Source: Methanococcus voltae | GTDB lineage: Archaea > AGJL01 > Methanococci > Methanococcales > Methanococcaceae | Direction of reading: 5' to 3' | Assembly: GCF_017875395.1 (NCBI RefSeq) | Contig: NZ_JAGGMO010000002.1 | Location: forward strand, 248,001 to 312,000 | DNA length: 64,000 bases | Part shown: in pieces, positions 1-9,497 of the stretch | How positions within the stretch are numbered: the stretch's first letter is position 1 | Layout of the letters: each line of letters begins with the position of its first letter | Notes under the pieces: model-generated | The model's database searches: none | Told to the model about the DNA's origin: nothing | Seen by the model: only the letters and a program-made list of their open reading frames with translations | Made by a program: the position numbers and the translations under genes

Positions 1-135
1 TTCATCATTTAATTCTTTAAAGTTTTCGAGTTCTTCATTTGCAACTACGTCATTGTTTTTATTATCTTTTGGTTCATCGTTCAATTCATTTTGATTATTT
101 TCGGAATCATGTTTTGATTCATCTTCGAACGTCAT
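1..135 (-). CDS. N-terminal part of an acidic hypothetical protein (partial)
   Basis: An ATG at 133-135 on the minus strand opens a frame that runs off the left edge of the window, giving 45 residues. An AGAGGT ribosome-binding site lies about five bases upstream. The visible part is rich in Asp, Glu and Asn with no recognisable domain, so it looks like a disordered acidic N-terminus. It lies downstream of the RPA-like gene on the same strand, 282 bases away, so co-transcription is possible but not shown. Function unknown. Confidence 0.55.
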   Translation of the reverse strand, partial: MTFEDESKHDSENNQNELNDEPKDNKNNDVVANEELENFKELNDE

Positions 136-417
136 AATGTACCTCTTTATGTTGTATGTGTAAATTTGTTTTAATTAAACTATATTAAAGTAAACTAAAT
201 TAAGGCATACATTTTTGTATATACATTTAAAAAAATATATATCCACAATATCTATTATCCTAATCAAAATATAAATAAGTATAATAAAAAAAATGGTAAA
301 TTACATTATAAAAGAAATAAAAATAGATGAAAAAATAAAAAAATAAGAAAAATAAGAAAAATAAGAAAAAATAATAAATTTCATATAAATGGCATTTTAA
401 GCTAAATTTTAAGAGAA

Positions 418-1080
418 TTACATTTCACGATATACTCTTGGTTTTGGTTCATAAATTTCGGAATTATCGATTAATTCTTCCAAAATTCCATCTAATTCTT
501 CTTCAGATATTTCTGCCAAATCTATAATATCATAATAACCTATTTCATTATTATTTTTTATAATATCTAATACCTTATCTTTAGCATCCAATTCGCCGAA
601 AAGTTCTTCTAAAGCTTCATTTTCCATATCTCCAAATCCATCGTTTGATGAACCGCCGGAACCGGAAAATTCGCCTTCTTGGTACTCATCTCTATTGTAT
701 GTTTGGTTGCCTTCGTCACTTACGTATTTTCTAGTTTCTTCGATTTCCTTTTCTCTAAATTGAATCCATTTTTCAGCATTTTCGGATTTATTACTGATAA
801 CTTCCAAAGAAACGTATCTTTCTTCATTGTAAATACCAATTCTTCCGATTATATCCACTAAATCTCCTTCTTGGAATTTATTTTCGGAAGTATTTTCAAA
901 ATCCTTAACAACAACTTCATTTACTTGAAACGTTTTTACACCTTCTTGTGTAATGTTAGAAGCTTTTCCCAATATTCTAACCCTGTGAATATATTTTCCA
1001 TCCAAATTTAAAGCTTTATTGGATATTTCATTGTTTAAAAACTCTTCAGGCTTTATTTTGTATGCTACATACCTAATCAT
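418..1080 (-). CDS. RPA-like OB-fold single-stranded DNA-binding protein
   Basis: 220 residues from the ATG at 1078-1080, which has a GGGTGA Shine-Dalgarno 5 bases upstream; the longer frame to 1095 starts inside that signal. Residues about 20-105 look like an OB fold (pattern VRILGKASNIT..., then FQVNEVVVKDF and DLVDIIGRIG). A Ser/Gly/acidic linker follows, and the last 65 residues form a likely winged helix (IGYYDIIDLAEISEEELDGIL). This OB-linker-winged helix order is that of RPA32 and archaeal small RPA subunits. The expected role is binding single-stranded DNA in replication and repair, perhaps as partner of a larger RPA. The family call is by architecture; sequence conservation is weak. 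Confidence 0.6.
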   Translation of the reverse strand: MIRYVAYKIKPEEFLNNEISNKALNLDGKYIHRVRILGKASNITQEGVKTFQVNEVVVKDFENTSENKFQEGDLVDIIGRIGIYNEERYVSLEVISNKSENAEKWIQFREKEIEETRKYVSDEGNQTYNRDEYQEGEFSGSGGSSNDGFGDMENEALEELFGELDAKDKVLDIIKNNNEIGYYDIIDLAEISEEELDGILEELIDNSEIYEPKPRVYREM

Positions 1081-1329
1081 AACTTCACCCATCAAATAAA
1101 TATAAATAATTATGTTGTATAAATCACAATTAATTTTGGTTTTTATACCGTTAGTCTATTAGTTTATAATATTGGTTGTTTTTATAAATTATTATTTGTA
1201 TCTGAATATTACTTATTTTTATTTTTCATTTTTAAAATAATAATTTAAAAATTACTTTAAAGATTATTTTATGTTTATTTTAATTTATTTAGTTTATTTA
1301 GTTTATTTTATAATTAATATTCGTCCAAT

Positions 1330-1803
1330 TTATTCATCTAATTCGTATTCATTGATTATATATCCGTGTTTAGTTTTTGGTGCAATGCCTTTAATTAAAT
1401 GTAACAATGCAGGACTAACGTCTCCTTCATAATCTTCGTAATATTTATAGTTTTTTGAGTTTTTAAACTCTTCTTCATCCTGTTCATCAATTACAATTGA
1501 TATTCTAATACCGCCGTGTACGTCTTTATCGAAATTTAACGTATTTGAAAAAGCAGCTTGTTTATTTATATAAAACTTAGATAATTTGTCTGAAGCTCCT
1601 CTTTCTAAAACCATTCTTCCGGTATCTAATATTTCTTCAGTTCTTAATAATTTTTTAAATACATTTATATTTTTTGCAGTTCCCAAAACATATTTTTGGT
1701 CTTCCAAAGTTAGTTCTGCGTCAGGAAATATGTTTGTTATTGCTTTAGCAACTTTATCATAGCTTTCAGTTGGTTTTAAAAATGCTCGTAAGTTTATAAT
1801 CAT
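1330..1803 (-). CDS. UPF0201 family protein, predicted RNA-binding
   Basis: 157 residues with a GGGGGC signal before the ATG. The N-terminus (LKPTESYDKVAKAITNIFPD) and the central segment (EEILDTGRMVLERGA, then KFYINKQAAF) are the signatures of the archaeal UPF0201 family, related to the RNA-binding domain of predicted exosome-associated proteins. Family members are about 140-160 residues, so this one is full length. The C-terminal 25 residues are more acidic than usual. No enzyme function is known; RNA binding is inferred from the fold. It lies upstream of the RPA-like gene on the same strand with a 249-base gap. Confidence 0.7.
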   Translation of the reverse strand: MIINLRAFLKPTESYDKVAKAITNIFPDAELTLEDQKYVLGTAKNINVFKKLLRTEEILDTGRMVLERGASDKLSKFYINKQAAFSNTLNFDKDVHGGIRISIVIDEQDEEEFKNSKNYKYYEDYEGDVSPALLHLIKGIAPKTKHGYIINEYELDE

Positions 1804-2188
1804 AATATGCCCCCAAAATCTTATAGAAGTAAATATTACTAAGTATTACCAATACTATCAATGTAAATACTATCAATAATATCCTATTAATTTAAAATTC
1901 ATGTAATACTTAATAATTAATATGCAATAATTAATAATTACTAACTAATAAGTAATAAGTAATAATTTCTTAATAATCTAGTAATAGTATCCCATTATTT
2001 ATTAAGTTTACATTTTTCGATAGGTATTTTAAGAAATAATATTCTTTGCAATTAAAAAATGATAATTAAGTATATAAATAAGTAAGGAATGATTAATAAA
2101 TAAATTAACAAAATTTAACAATATTAATCATAATTATGTTGCACTATGTTATGATTTAATAGATTGTTAAACTTAAAAGGTGAGATAA
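1804..2188. other. Divergent intergenic region, A+T-rich
   Basis: Non-coding spacer between the UPF0201 gene (minus) and aIF1A (plus). A TATATAAATA stretch at 2071-2080 is a candidate TATA box for aIF1A. A direct repeat ATACTATCAAT occurs at 1852-1862 and 1867-1877, close to the minus-strand start. The rest is TAATAATTA-type simple sequence. Confidence 0.5.
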
Positions 2189-2503
2189 ATGGATCCAAGA
2201 CAACAACAACCACAACCTACTAGAGTTAGAACTCCAAGAAAAGAAGAAAACGAACTTTTAGGAATTATCGAACAGATGTTAGGCGCAAGTAGAGTAAGAG
2301 TAAGATGTATGGACGGTAAATTAAGAATGGGAAGAATTCCTGGTAAATTAAAAAGAAAAATCTGGGTAAGAGAAAACGATGTTGTAATTGTAACTCCATG
2401 GGAAGTACAAGGAGACGAAAAATGTGATATTATCTGGAGATACACAAAAGGACAAGTTGACTGGTTAAATAAAAGAGGATACTTAGATTTCATGAACCAG
2501 TAA
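2189..2503 (+). CDS. eif1a: Translation initiation factor aIF1A
   Basis: 104 residues, the normal size of archaeal aIF1A. An AAGGTGA signal precedes the ATG. Residues 20-90 form the S1-like OB fold; the diagnostic pieces are [39 protein letters not shown] and KCDIIWRYT. The protein binds the A site of the small ribosomal subunit and, with aIF1, helps mRNA scanning and start selection. The rio1 gene follows after 21 bases, so the two are probably one transcript joining initiation and small-subunit maturation. Confidence 0.96.
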   Translation: MDPRQQQPQPTRVRTPRKEENELLGIIEQMLGASRVRVRCMDGKLRMGRIPGKLKRKIWVRENDVVIVTPWEVQGDEKCDIIWRYTKGQVDWLNKRGYLDFMNQ

Positions 2504-2524
2504 CTTCGTTCATAGGGCGAAATC

Positions 2525-3460
2525 ATGAAAAACGTAAAAAATAATGACATAAATACCATGTCTGATGATTTAGATAATGATATAAATTTAGATATGGAAA
2601 ATACCAAGGAAAATGATTTGAAAAACGAAAAAGAGCATATTACTAAAAAAGACCAACAAAGAATCGACAAGGAATATCAGAAAAAAATTGTTGAAAGGAA
2701 AAAGAAGTTTTTAGAAAGTTTAAAAACCGAAAATGAAGTTTTTGACAAACGTACTTTAATGAATTTGTACAACTTACTTGTTGGTAAACACGTTGATGAG
2801 CTCTCTGGGATTATTAATTCAGGCAAAGAAGCGGTTGTATTTCGAGCCGAAGGAACAGACAGAGAAACTGGAGAATTAGAAGAGTATGCTGTAAAAGTAT
2901 ATCGTGTTTCAAATTGTGACTTTAAAACTATGTGGAAATATATTCAAGGAGACCCAAGATTCCACCTTAAACGAAGTAGTACTAGGCAAATTATAAATGC
3001 CTGGGTTGAAAAAGAGTTTAGGAACTTATTAAGAGCGGGAGATTATATAAATACTCCATTTGCAATACTTAAAAGGGAAAATGTGCTTTTAATGGAATTG
3101 ATATGTGACGAAGATGGAAATCCTTGCCCTAGATTAAAAGACTGTAAAGTTGATTATGAAAAATTCTACGCACAAATAAGGGACGACATAAAAACTCTCT
3201 ACCAAGATGCAAAATTAGTTCACGGAGATTTATCTGAGTATAACATCCTTGTTCAAGATGAAGAACCTGTTTACATCGACTTTTCGCAGGGTGTTATATC
3301 TCAACACCCATTATCTAAAACATTACTAATTAGAGATATAAAAAATGTTTGTAACTTTTTCAAGCGTAAAGGAGTTAAAACAGATTATAAAGAGTTTTAC
3401 GAGCATGTTACAGGTTCTGAATTACATTTGTTAGATGAAGAACTTGCTAAAAACTACTAA
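2525..3460 (+). CDS. rio1: RIO1-type serine/threonine protein kinase
   Basis: 311 residues. Residues 1-75 are charged and Asn/Asp/Lys-rich; the kinase fold follows. Visible motifs are the nucleotide loop IINSGKEAVVFRAEG, the lysine in YAVKVYRV, the RIO1 segment FKTMWKYIQGDPRF, the catalytic loop VHGDLSEYNIL near residue 234 and the metal-binding YIDFSQG. RIO1 acts in late maturation of the small ribosomal subunit. It lies 21 bases after aIF1A, preceded by an AGGGCGA signal, and is probably cotranscribed with it. The archaeal length is usually 260-300, the excess here being the low-complexity N-terminus. Confidence 0.95.
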   Translation: MKNVKNNDINTMSDDLDNDINLDMENTKENDLKNEKEHITKKDQQRIDKEYQKKIVERKKKFLESLKTENEVFDKRTLMNLYNLLVGKHVDELSGIINSGKEAVVFRAEGTDRETGELEEYAVKVYRVSNCDFKTMWKYIQGDPRFHLKRSSTRQIINAWVEKEFRNLLRAGDYINTPFAILKRENVLLMELICDEDGNPCPRLKDCKVDYEKFYAQIRDDIKTLYQDAKLVHGDLSEYNILVQDEEPVYIDFSQGVISQHPLSKTLLIRDIKNVCNFFKRKGVKTDYKEFYEHVTGSELHLLDEELAKNY

Positions 3461-3549
3461 AATAATATTAATAATTCAAAAATATTATAAAAAAGATGTA
3501 GAAGATATCCTAAAAATATATTAAAAATATTTTTTGATTTTTTTATTTT

Positions 3550-3670
3550 AATTTATTATTATATTACTTTTATTTTCTTATTTTTAATTTATTATTATAT
3601 TACTTTTATTTTCTTATTTTTAATTTATTATTATATTACTTTTATTTTCTTATTTTTAATTTATTATTAT
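3550..3670. repeat. 36-bp tandem repeat, 3.4 copies
   Basis: Copies begin at 3550, 3586 and 3622, with a partial copy at 3658. The unit starts AATTTATTATTATATTACTT and is T-rich on the plus strand. The three full copies are identical. It fills the space between the convergent genes rio1 and the UPF0200 kinase, where plus-strand U-tracts could end rio1 transcription. Confidence 0.85.
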
Positions 3671-3689
3671 TGATATTATTGTTATTTTT

Positions 3690-4247
3690 TTATTCTAGAA
3701 GATTATCAAATATATTTTCAACATTATTTAACACATCACTATATGTACCTTCATTAATAACCATGTAATCAGCAAGTGCTATGACGCTCCCGATTGTGAA
3801 ATCTAACTCCCTATTATCCCTTTCAATAAATACATCCCATTCTGTAGAATCATCTTCCCTACCGCGACTTCTTAATCTCTCAAATCGGGTTTTAGGTGAA
3901 GCATGTATTGCTAAAACTTCCACGTCATAGTATCTTTTAAAATAATTTAGTTCGTGCATGCTTCTCACACCTTCAACAGCTATGATATGCGTGTTTTCCT
4001 TATTTTTAGTCTCGACTTCATTCACTAAATTAATACACGGCACTGCAACTGCTTCAGCCCCGTAAAGTTCCCTTAGTTTTTTAGCCGTGTTTCCCACATT
4101 TTCAGGATTAAGTTCTAAACCCCGTTTTGTGGTCTCCTTTCTAACCACATCGCCCATTGAGACATACGCAATATGTTTGCTATCACATACTCCCTGAACT
4201 AAACTTTTTCCAGAACCCTGCATTCCTGTAATTGCAATAATTTTCAT
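3690..4247 (-). CDS. UPF0200 family P-loop nucleotide kinase-like protein
   Basis: 185 residues, with GGGAATTATT before the ATG. A Walker A motif, GMQGSGKS, is at residues 8-15 and a LID-like RLRSRGREDD lies near residue 130. The family (UPF0200) is archaeal and related to dephospho-CoA kinases and adenylate kinases; the true substrate is unknown. The segment VAVEGVRSMHELNYF is typical of this family. It is monocistronic, convergent with rio1. Confidence 0.8.
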   Translation of the reverse strand: MKIIAITGMQGSGKSLVQGVCDSKHIAYVSMGDVVRKETTKRGLELNPENVGNTAKKLRELYGAEAVAVPCINLVNEVETKNKENTHIIAVEGVRSMHELNYFKRYYDVEVLAIHASPKTRFERLRSRGREDDSTEWDVFIERDNRELDFTIGSVIALADYMVINEGTYSDVLNNVENIFDNLLE

Positions 4248-4714
4248 AATAATTCCCTTGTAATGTTGATATCGTTTATTAATATATTTACTAATTAATC
4301 AATAGTCTATAGTCTATAAACAGTCATATAAGGCAATTATCATTAATAGCTCGCTAACAACTATTACTAGACTATATACTATCATTTCTTACCATTTAGA
4401 TATAATAATTAATGATTTAAAGTATACAATCATTTAACTTTATAATAAAAATTTACAATACTTATAAGTACAAATATATATTAAATCTGTGTTAATTATA
4501 CTGTTATATTTAAATTATAATATAAGCATTTTATAAATATTTAAAAATTATTTTTATACTAAATATTATATCCTTACTCATATAAAAATATATTAAAATA
4601 GATTGTAAAAATATAAATAAAATTTAAATTTTATTAAATAAATTTAGCTAAACTTAACTAACTTTGAATAAATATATGAATTAAGTATATGAAAATACCT
4701 TTTAGGTGGTATTA
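4248..4714. other. Divergent intergenic region
   Basis: A 467-base A+T-rich spacer between the UPF0200 gene (minus) and uppS (plus). I see several TATA-like stretches, none clearly better than the others, and no coding frame, hairpin or repeat of note. Confidence 0.4.
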
Positions 4715-5509
4715 TTGTTTTGGATTAAAATATATAATTTATTTAGCAAATTGGGTTTTATGAAAATTTACGAAAATGTACTAGTTGAAATAATCTCCAA
4801 ACAGAAAGTTCCCAAACACGTTGCTGTCATTATGGACGGCAATAGGAGAGCCGCTAAATTATTGGGCATAGAAGCCACTAATGGTCACCAACTAGGTGCA
4901 AATAAGGTCAGAGAATTAATAGAATGGTGTGTTCTTTTAGACATTAAAGTTATAACAATTTACGCGTTCTCGTTGGAGAATTTTAACAGATCAGATAACG
5001 AAGTATACATGTTAATGAAGTTATTTGAAGAAGAATTTGAAAATCTTTCAAAAAATAAGTATATTTTTGAGAAAAAAATTAAAGTAAAAGCCATTGGGAA
5101 ATTGGAAAAATTACCTGAAAATTTACGAAAATCTATTGAAAAAGTAGAAGAACTTACCAAAAATAATAATGAATATTATTTGAATATTGCAATATCTTAT
5201 GGCGGACAGCAAGAGATAATTGATGCCGTTAAAAACATTGCAAAAGATGTAAAAGAAGGTAATATCACCATAGAAGATATTAACGAGGAATTAGTTTCGA
5301 AAAATTTATATACGAAAGATTTACCCCACCCTGAGCCGGATTTAATCATTAGGACGTCAGGAGAAGAGCGGATTAGCAATTTTTTAACTTGGCAATCTTG
5401 CTATTCTGAATTATATTTCTGCGAATCTAATTGGCCACAATTTAGAAAAGTTGATTTTTTACGATCCATAAGAGATTATCAAAAAAGAAATAGACGTTAT
5501 GGTAAATAA
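4715..5509 (+). CDS. uppS: Archaeal cis-prenyltransferase (polyprenyl diphosphate synthase)
   Basis: 264 residues from the TTG at 4715; AGGTGGT at 4704-4710 is the ribosome-binding site, so the upstream in-frame GTG at 4706 is not the start. The Z-type prenyltransferase motifs are all present: IMDGNRRAAK, SLENFNRS, AISYGGQQEI and LIIRTSGEERISNF, then a final acidic and aromatic segment. The enzyme elongates geranylgeranyl diphosphate with isopentenyl diphosphate to make the long polyprenol phosphate that carries glycans at the membrane. This fits the glycosyltransferase and N-glycosylated surface proteins expected in this organism. Confidence 0.93.
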   Translation: MFWIKIYNLFSKLGFMKIYENVLVEIISKQKVPKHVAVIMDGNRRAAKLLGIEATNGHQLGANKVRELIEWCVLLDIKVITIYAFSLENFNRSDNEVYMLMKLFEEEFENLSKNKYIFEKKIKVKAIGKLEKLPENLRKSIEKVEELTKNNNEYYLNIAISYGGQQEIIDAVKNIAKDVKEGNITIEDINEELVSKNLYTKDLPHPEPDLIIRTSGEERISNFLTWQSCYSELYFCESNWPQFRKVDFLRSIRDYQKRNRRYGK

Positions 5510-5620
5510 AATAAATAAAATAATATCAAATTAATCGATTTATTTTATCTAGTTTATTTTTTTTAATATAAAATAAAATTTGTATATTTAAATGTATAAA
5601 TTAATTTGCCTAAAATAAAA

Positions 5621-5693
5621 TGCGCCAGTCGGGATTCGAACCCGAGTAACTGGCTTGGAAGGCCAGAGTGATACCAGGCTACACCACTAGCGC
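5621..5693 (-). tRNA. tRNA-Gly (anticodon TCC)
   Basis: On the minus strand the acceptor arms GCGCTAG and CTGGCGC pair, the T stem is TCGGG/CCCGA around TTCGAAT, and the anticodon loop CTTCCAA gives TCC. The discriminator base is A and no CCA is encoded. It follows a second glycine tRNA by 39 bases and is probably cut from the same precursor. Confidence 0.96.
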
Positions 5694-5732
5694 ATAAGTC
5701 GGATTTAACATATAATTATAATATTTTAAAAG

Positions 5733-5803
5733 TGCGGCCTCCGGGATTCGAACCCGGGTATCGGCCGTGGCAGGGCCGTATGATACCACTACATCAAGGC
5801 CGC
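5733..5803 (-). tRNA. tRNA-Gly (anticodon GCC)
   Basis: On the minus strand the acceptor arms GCGGCCT and AGGCCGC pair, with discriminator A at 5733. The anticodon stem CGGCC/GGCCG holds the loop CTGCCAC, anticodon GCC. The T arm has GGTTCGAATCC. CCA is not encoded. It is the promoter-proximal member of a two-gene glycine tRNA unit that together reads all four GGN codons. Confidence 0.96.
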
Positions 5804-6888
<1,085 letters not shown>

Positions 6889-7043
6889 TATATTTTTTCT
6901 TTTTTTATTTTTATATTAATATATTTTTTATCCTTTCTTTTATTTTTTCTTTTATCTTATATCTTATATCATATTTCTTTTTTTCTTTTTTCTTATTTCT
7001 TATTTCTTATTTCTTTTTTTCAAAAACTATAAAGAGTCATGGG

Positions 7044-7051
7044 TTTTATAA
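7044..7051 (+). promoter_or_regulatory. Candidate TATA box for a leaderless transcript
   Basis: TTTTATAA ends 21 bases before the ATG at 7073, the usual TATA-to-start-site distance in archaea. No Shine-Dalgarno precedes that ATG, so the mRNA may begin at or next to the start codon. Confidence 0.4.
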
Positions 7052-7072
7052 TATCTTATTTAGTTCAATATA

Positions 7073-7616
7073 ATGAAAATTTTTAAAGAATTAAGAGTTG
7101 ATAATTTGGAAAATAGTTCTGTAATGAATGACTTAAAAAAGATTAATAAATTATGGGAATCTAAAAAAAAGGATAATAAAATAGCTTTAGAAAAATTAAC
7201 GGAATTTATGAGTGAAATTAAAATTGATGCAATGGGGAATGAATTTATTGGAAAGCTTCCCGATGGAAAAACTGAACTTACAATGTTTGAAGACGTAGAC
7301 AAATTATCATTGGATGAATGGATTAAAAAGTATTTTCCAATTATTTTTGGATTCGATAAAGAAATTATAGAAAATATGAATTTTAAAGTAAAATTAGAAT
7401 TATTTAAAGCTTATATGGAAGAGTATAAGCATATTTTATCTGAAAAATCCTTTCTGGATTAGGTGGGCCTTCAGCGAAGAAGCTTACGAGATATATCTCG
7501 TATCCTCATATTTGAAGATAACCACTTTTGAAACGTTAGAACTTAAAAATAAAGACCTTGGGGAATTTTATAGAATATTGGGGTTTGCTTTACGACTTAA
7601 AAATGAAAATATGTAA
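7073..7616 (+). pseudogene. Hypothetical gene interrupted by a +1 frame change
   Basis: The first frame gives 129 residues and stops at 7460-7462. A second frame, open through the same place, continues as LKNPFWIRWAFSEEAYEIYL and on to a TAA at 7614-7616, another 50 or so residues with normal composition. The switch needs one base skipped (or two re-read) at the A5 tract 7443-7447. Removing one A gives a smooth product of about 180 residues. I do not recognise the family. It may be a decayed gene, a sequencing error, or a shifty gene making two products. The start has no ribosome-binding site. The next gene follows after 48 bases. Confidence 0.6.
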
Positions 7617-7664
7617 TCATAAAAATAATTCTATAATAATCTAAATATAATTTTGAGGAAAAAT

Positions 7665-8390
7665 ATGGTATCTGAAGGTAATTTAAACTTAAATGTAAAT
7701 TTAAGTAAGGAATATTTTGTTGAAGTTGAGGAGTTAAAAAAAATATTGAGAAAGGTTAAAGGCGTATTTGATAATCCAGCTAATTTAAAAGGTATGCAAA
7801 GCATGCAAATTAACAGTATTAAAAGCGCTAATCCTGCTAATTTAGATAATAAGAATGAAAATGGTAACTATGAAGATAGTAAAAGCAATACCCTTGTAAA
7901 CTATGGAGTTTATAACATATACAAGAATTATAAAGTATACAAAGACTATAGTTACATTTTAGAAAATTTAAATACCTCTGCAAGTGTTTTATTAAAAAGT
8001 AAGCCTAAAAGTGATACTTACGAATCTTCATATGATTTAAATGGATTAAAAAGTAAGCGAGTTAATGATTTTGAGCCATTAAATGAAATAAGCAGAGAAA
8101 CTAACTCTTATATGGGGTACACTTATGAAAATAAAGAATATCCGAATAGTGGTTTAAATAATTTAAATGGCAGTGGAAAAGGAGATAATAACTCTAAAAG
8201 CGATGAAAATTATAAAAATTTGGAAATATCCTTATCAAAAATATACGATAGACTAGATGAGGGTTTCAAAAGTGTTAAAAAGGAAATAATAGATAATAAA
8301 CCTATTATAAATATAGATATAAGGGGGAACGACGTAGATTATGATATAGAATGGGAAAAACAAGCTAAAGCCCGTTATGAAAATTCTTAA
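7665..8390 (+). CDS. Hypothetical low-complexity protein
   Basis: 241 residues from the ATG at 7665, with GAGG six bases upstream; the in-frame TTG at 7653 precedes that signal. Residues 1-35 look helical (EVEELKKILRKVKGVF). The middle is Asn/Ser/Tyr-rich and probably disordered. The last 60 residues look like an amphipathic helix (LSKIYDRLDEGFKSVKKEI) followed by a short beta-like piece. No family is recognised. It sits right behind the frame-split gene at 7073 and may share its transcript. No signal peptide or membrane segment. Confidence 0.65.
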   Translation: MVSEGNLNLNVNLSKEYFVEVEELKKILRKVKGVFDNPANLKGMQSMQINSIKSANPANLDNKNENGNYEDSKSNTLVNYGVYNIYKNYKVYKDYSYILENLNTSASVLLKSKPKSDTYESSYDLNGLKSKRVNDFEPLNEISRETNSYMGYTYENKEYPNSGLNNLNGSGKGDNNSKSDENYKNLEISLSKIYDRLDEGFKSVKKEIIDNKPIINIDIRGNDVDYDIEWEKQAKARYENS

Positions 8391-8513
8391 TTGATTTAGG
8401 AATGTTATATTTGCAAATTCAAATTAATAAATATATTTATAAATTACTTGTATAATTGAAAAATAGGCACAATGTAGTGAAAATTATAATCTACTTAAGA
8501 TTTAAATCGAAAA

Positions 8514-8521
8514 TTATAAAT
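8514..8521 (+). promoter_or_regulatory. Candidate TATA box of the histone gene
   Basis: TTATAAAT lies about 50 bases before the histone ATG, which would leave a 5' leader of roughly 25-30 bases carrying the GAAGGTGA signal at 8561-8568. A second TTTATATA at 8543-8550 is too close to the start to serve with that ribosome-binding site. Confidence 0.4.
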
Positions 8522-8572
8522 ACTGTGAAAATACCATTTTTATTTATATAATATCAAAAAGAAGGTGAGTAT

Positions 8573-8773
8573 ATGGCAGAACTTCCAATAGCACCAATGG
8601 AAAGAATATTAAAAAAAGCAGGAGCTGAAAGAGTAAGCAGAGATGCTGCAATTTTGCTCTCAGAAGAATTAGAAGAAATCGCAATGGAATTTGCAAAAGA
8701 AGCTGTTGAATTATCAGTACACGCTGGTAGAAAAACAGTTAAAGCAGAAGACTTAAAATTAGCTTTAAAATAA
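8573..8773 (+). CDS. Archaeal histone
   Basis: 66 residues, a complete histone fold and nothing else. The N-terminal helix is [18 protein letters not shown], the loop contains RVSRDAA, the long central helix is [20 protein letters not shown], and the second loop and C-terminal helix are [14 protein letters not shown]. Such proteins dimerise and wrap DNA as tetramers or longer stacks. A strong GAAGGTGA signal and a clean terminator hairpin suggest a highly expressed single-gene transcript. It has no N- or C-terminal tails. It is very like the short histones of Methanococcus. Confidence 0.97.
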   Translation: MAELPIAPMERILKKAGAERVSRDAAILLSEELEEIAMEFAKEAVELSVHAGRKTVKAEDLKLALK

Positions 8774-8809
8774 GATTAATTAGTATTTAATTAATTTTTA
8801 TTTACTATT

Positions 8810-8843
8810 AACTAAAATACGCCACATATGACGTATTTTAGTT
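8810..8843 (+). terminator. Hairpin terminator after the histone gene
   Basis: The arms AACTAAAATACG and CGTATTTTAGTT pair over 12 base pairs around a 10-base loop. More T residues follow. It begins 36 bases after the histone stop codon and is the cleanest hairpin terminator in the window. Confidence 0.75.
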
Positions 8844-9016
8844 TTTAATAGTTTAAAATAATGATATAGAATAGTAAAATAATAGCATAATATTATAGTA
8901 ATATAATAGTAAAATAATAGCATAAACATGATGATATACCAATAATTAATTGAATCTATTTTTTAAGAGATTATTTTTATAAATTATTTATTGTAAATTA
9001 TTTATTGCAAATTAGA

Positions 9017-9229
9017 TTATACGTTTTTTAAACCATCTAATGCCGCATTTGAGGTATTATTTATTGAACTAATACTTGAATCTTGTATTTTTTGAGAAAC
9101 GTCTATCATATAATATCCTAAAATAGCCGCTGCGGCAATTACTGCACCAATTAGTATAGAAAATTCAAGGCTAATTTGGGCTTTTTTCGAAAATAATTTT
9201 TTAGGAATACATATATTGGTAAAATCCAT
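9017..9229 (-). CDS. Type IV pilin-like protein with class III signal peptide
   Basis: 70 residues with a GTGG signal (GGTG read on the minus strand) before the ATG. The N-terminus is basic and followed by the Q-x-S-x-E-F motif (KKAQISLEFS) and one hydrophobic helix, ILIGAVIAAAAILGYYMI. In methanococci, prepilins of this kind are cut before the Gln by the peptidase EppA and assembled into pili. The tail has two overlapping N-glycosylation sequons (NNT and NTS near residue 57). The size matches the small Epd-type pilins. No partner pilin genes are nearby, so which pilin this is cannot be said. Confidence 0.85.
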   Translation of the reverse strand: MDFTNICIPKKLFSKKAQISLEFSILIGAVIAAAAILGYYMIDVSQKIQDSSISSINNTSNAALDGLKNV

Positions 9230-9497
9230 AAAAACACCACATTTTTAAGTTAACAATCCATATTATTTATATTATTTTTTAGTGATAATTATTATGTAAA
9301 TTATGATATATATAAGTCTCAAAAATAATAGAATTTTATAATTTATTCTATAGAAATATATATAATAATAAATAAACTATTTTAAAACGATTTGAAAAAT
9401 AATTTAAAATAATAAATTAAAATAATAATTTTGAAAAACGGTGTAACCATATAATTTATGATTTTATGGATACTTATGTCATATATCGGTGAATTTA

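Noticed and set aside
2173-2670. A 165-codon minus-strand frame over aIF1A and rio1
   Set aside because: Shadow of two well-identified genes; Phe/Ser-rich antisense composition.
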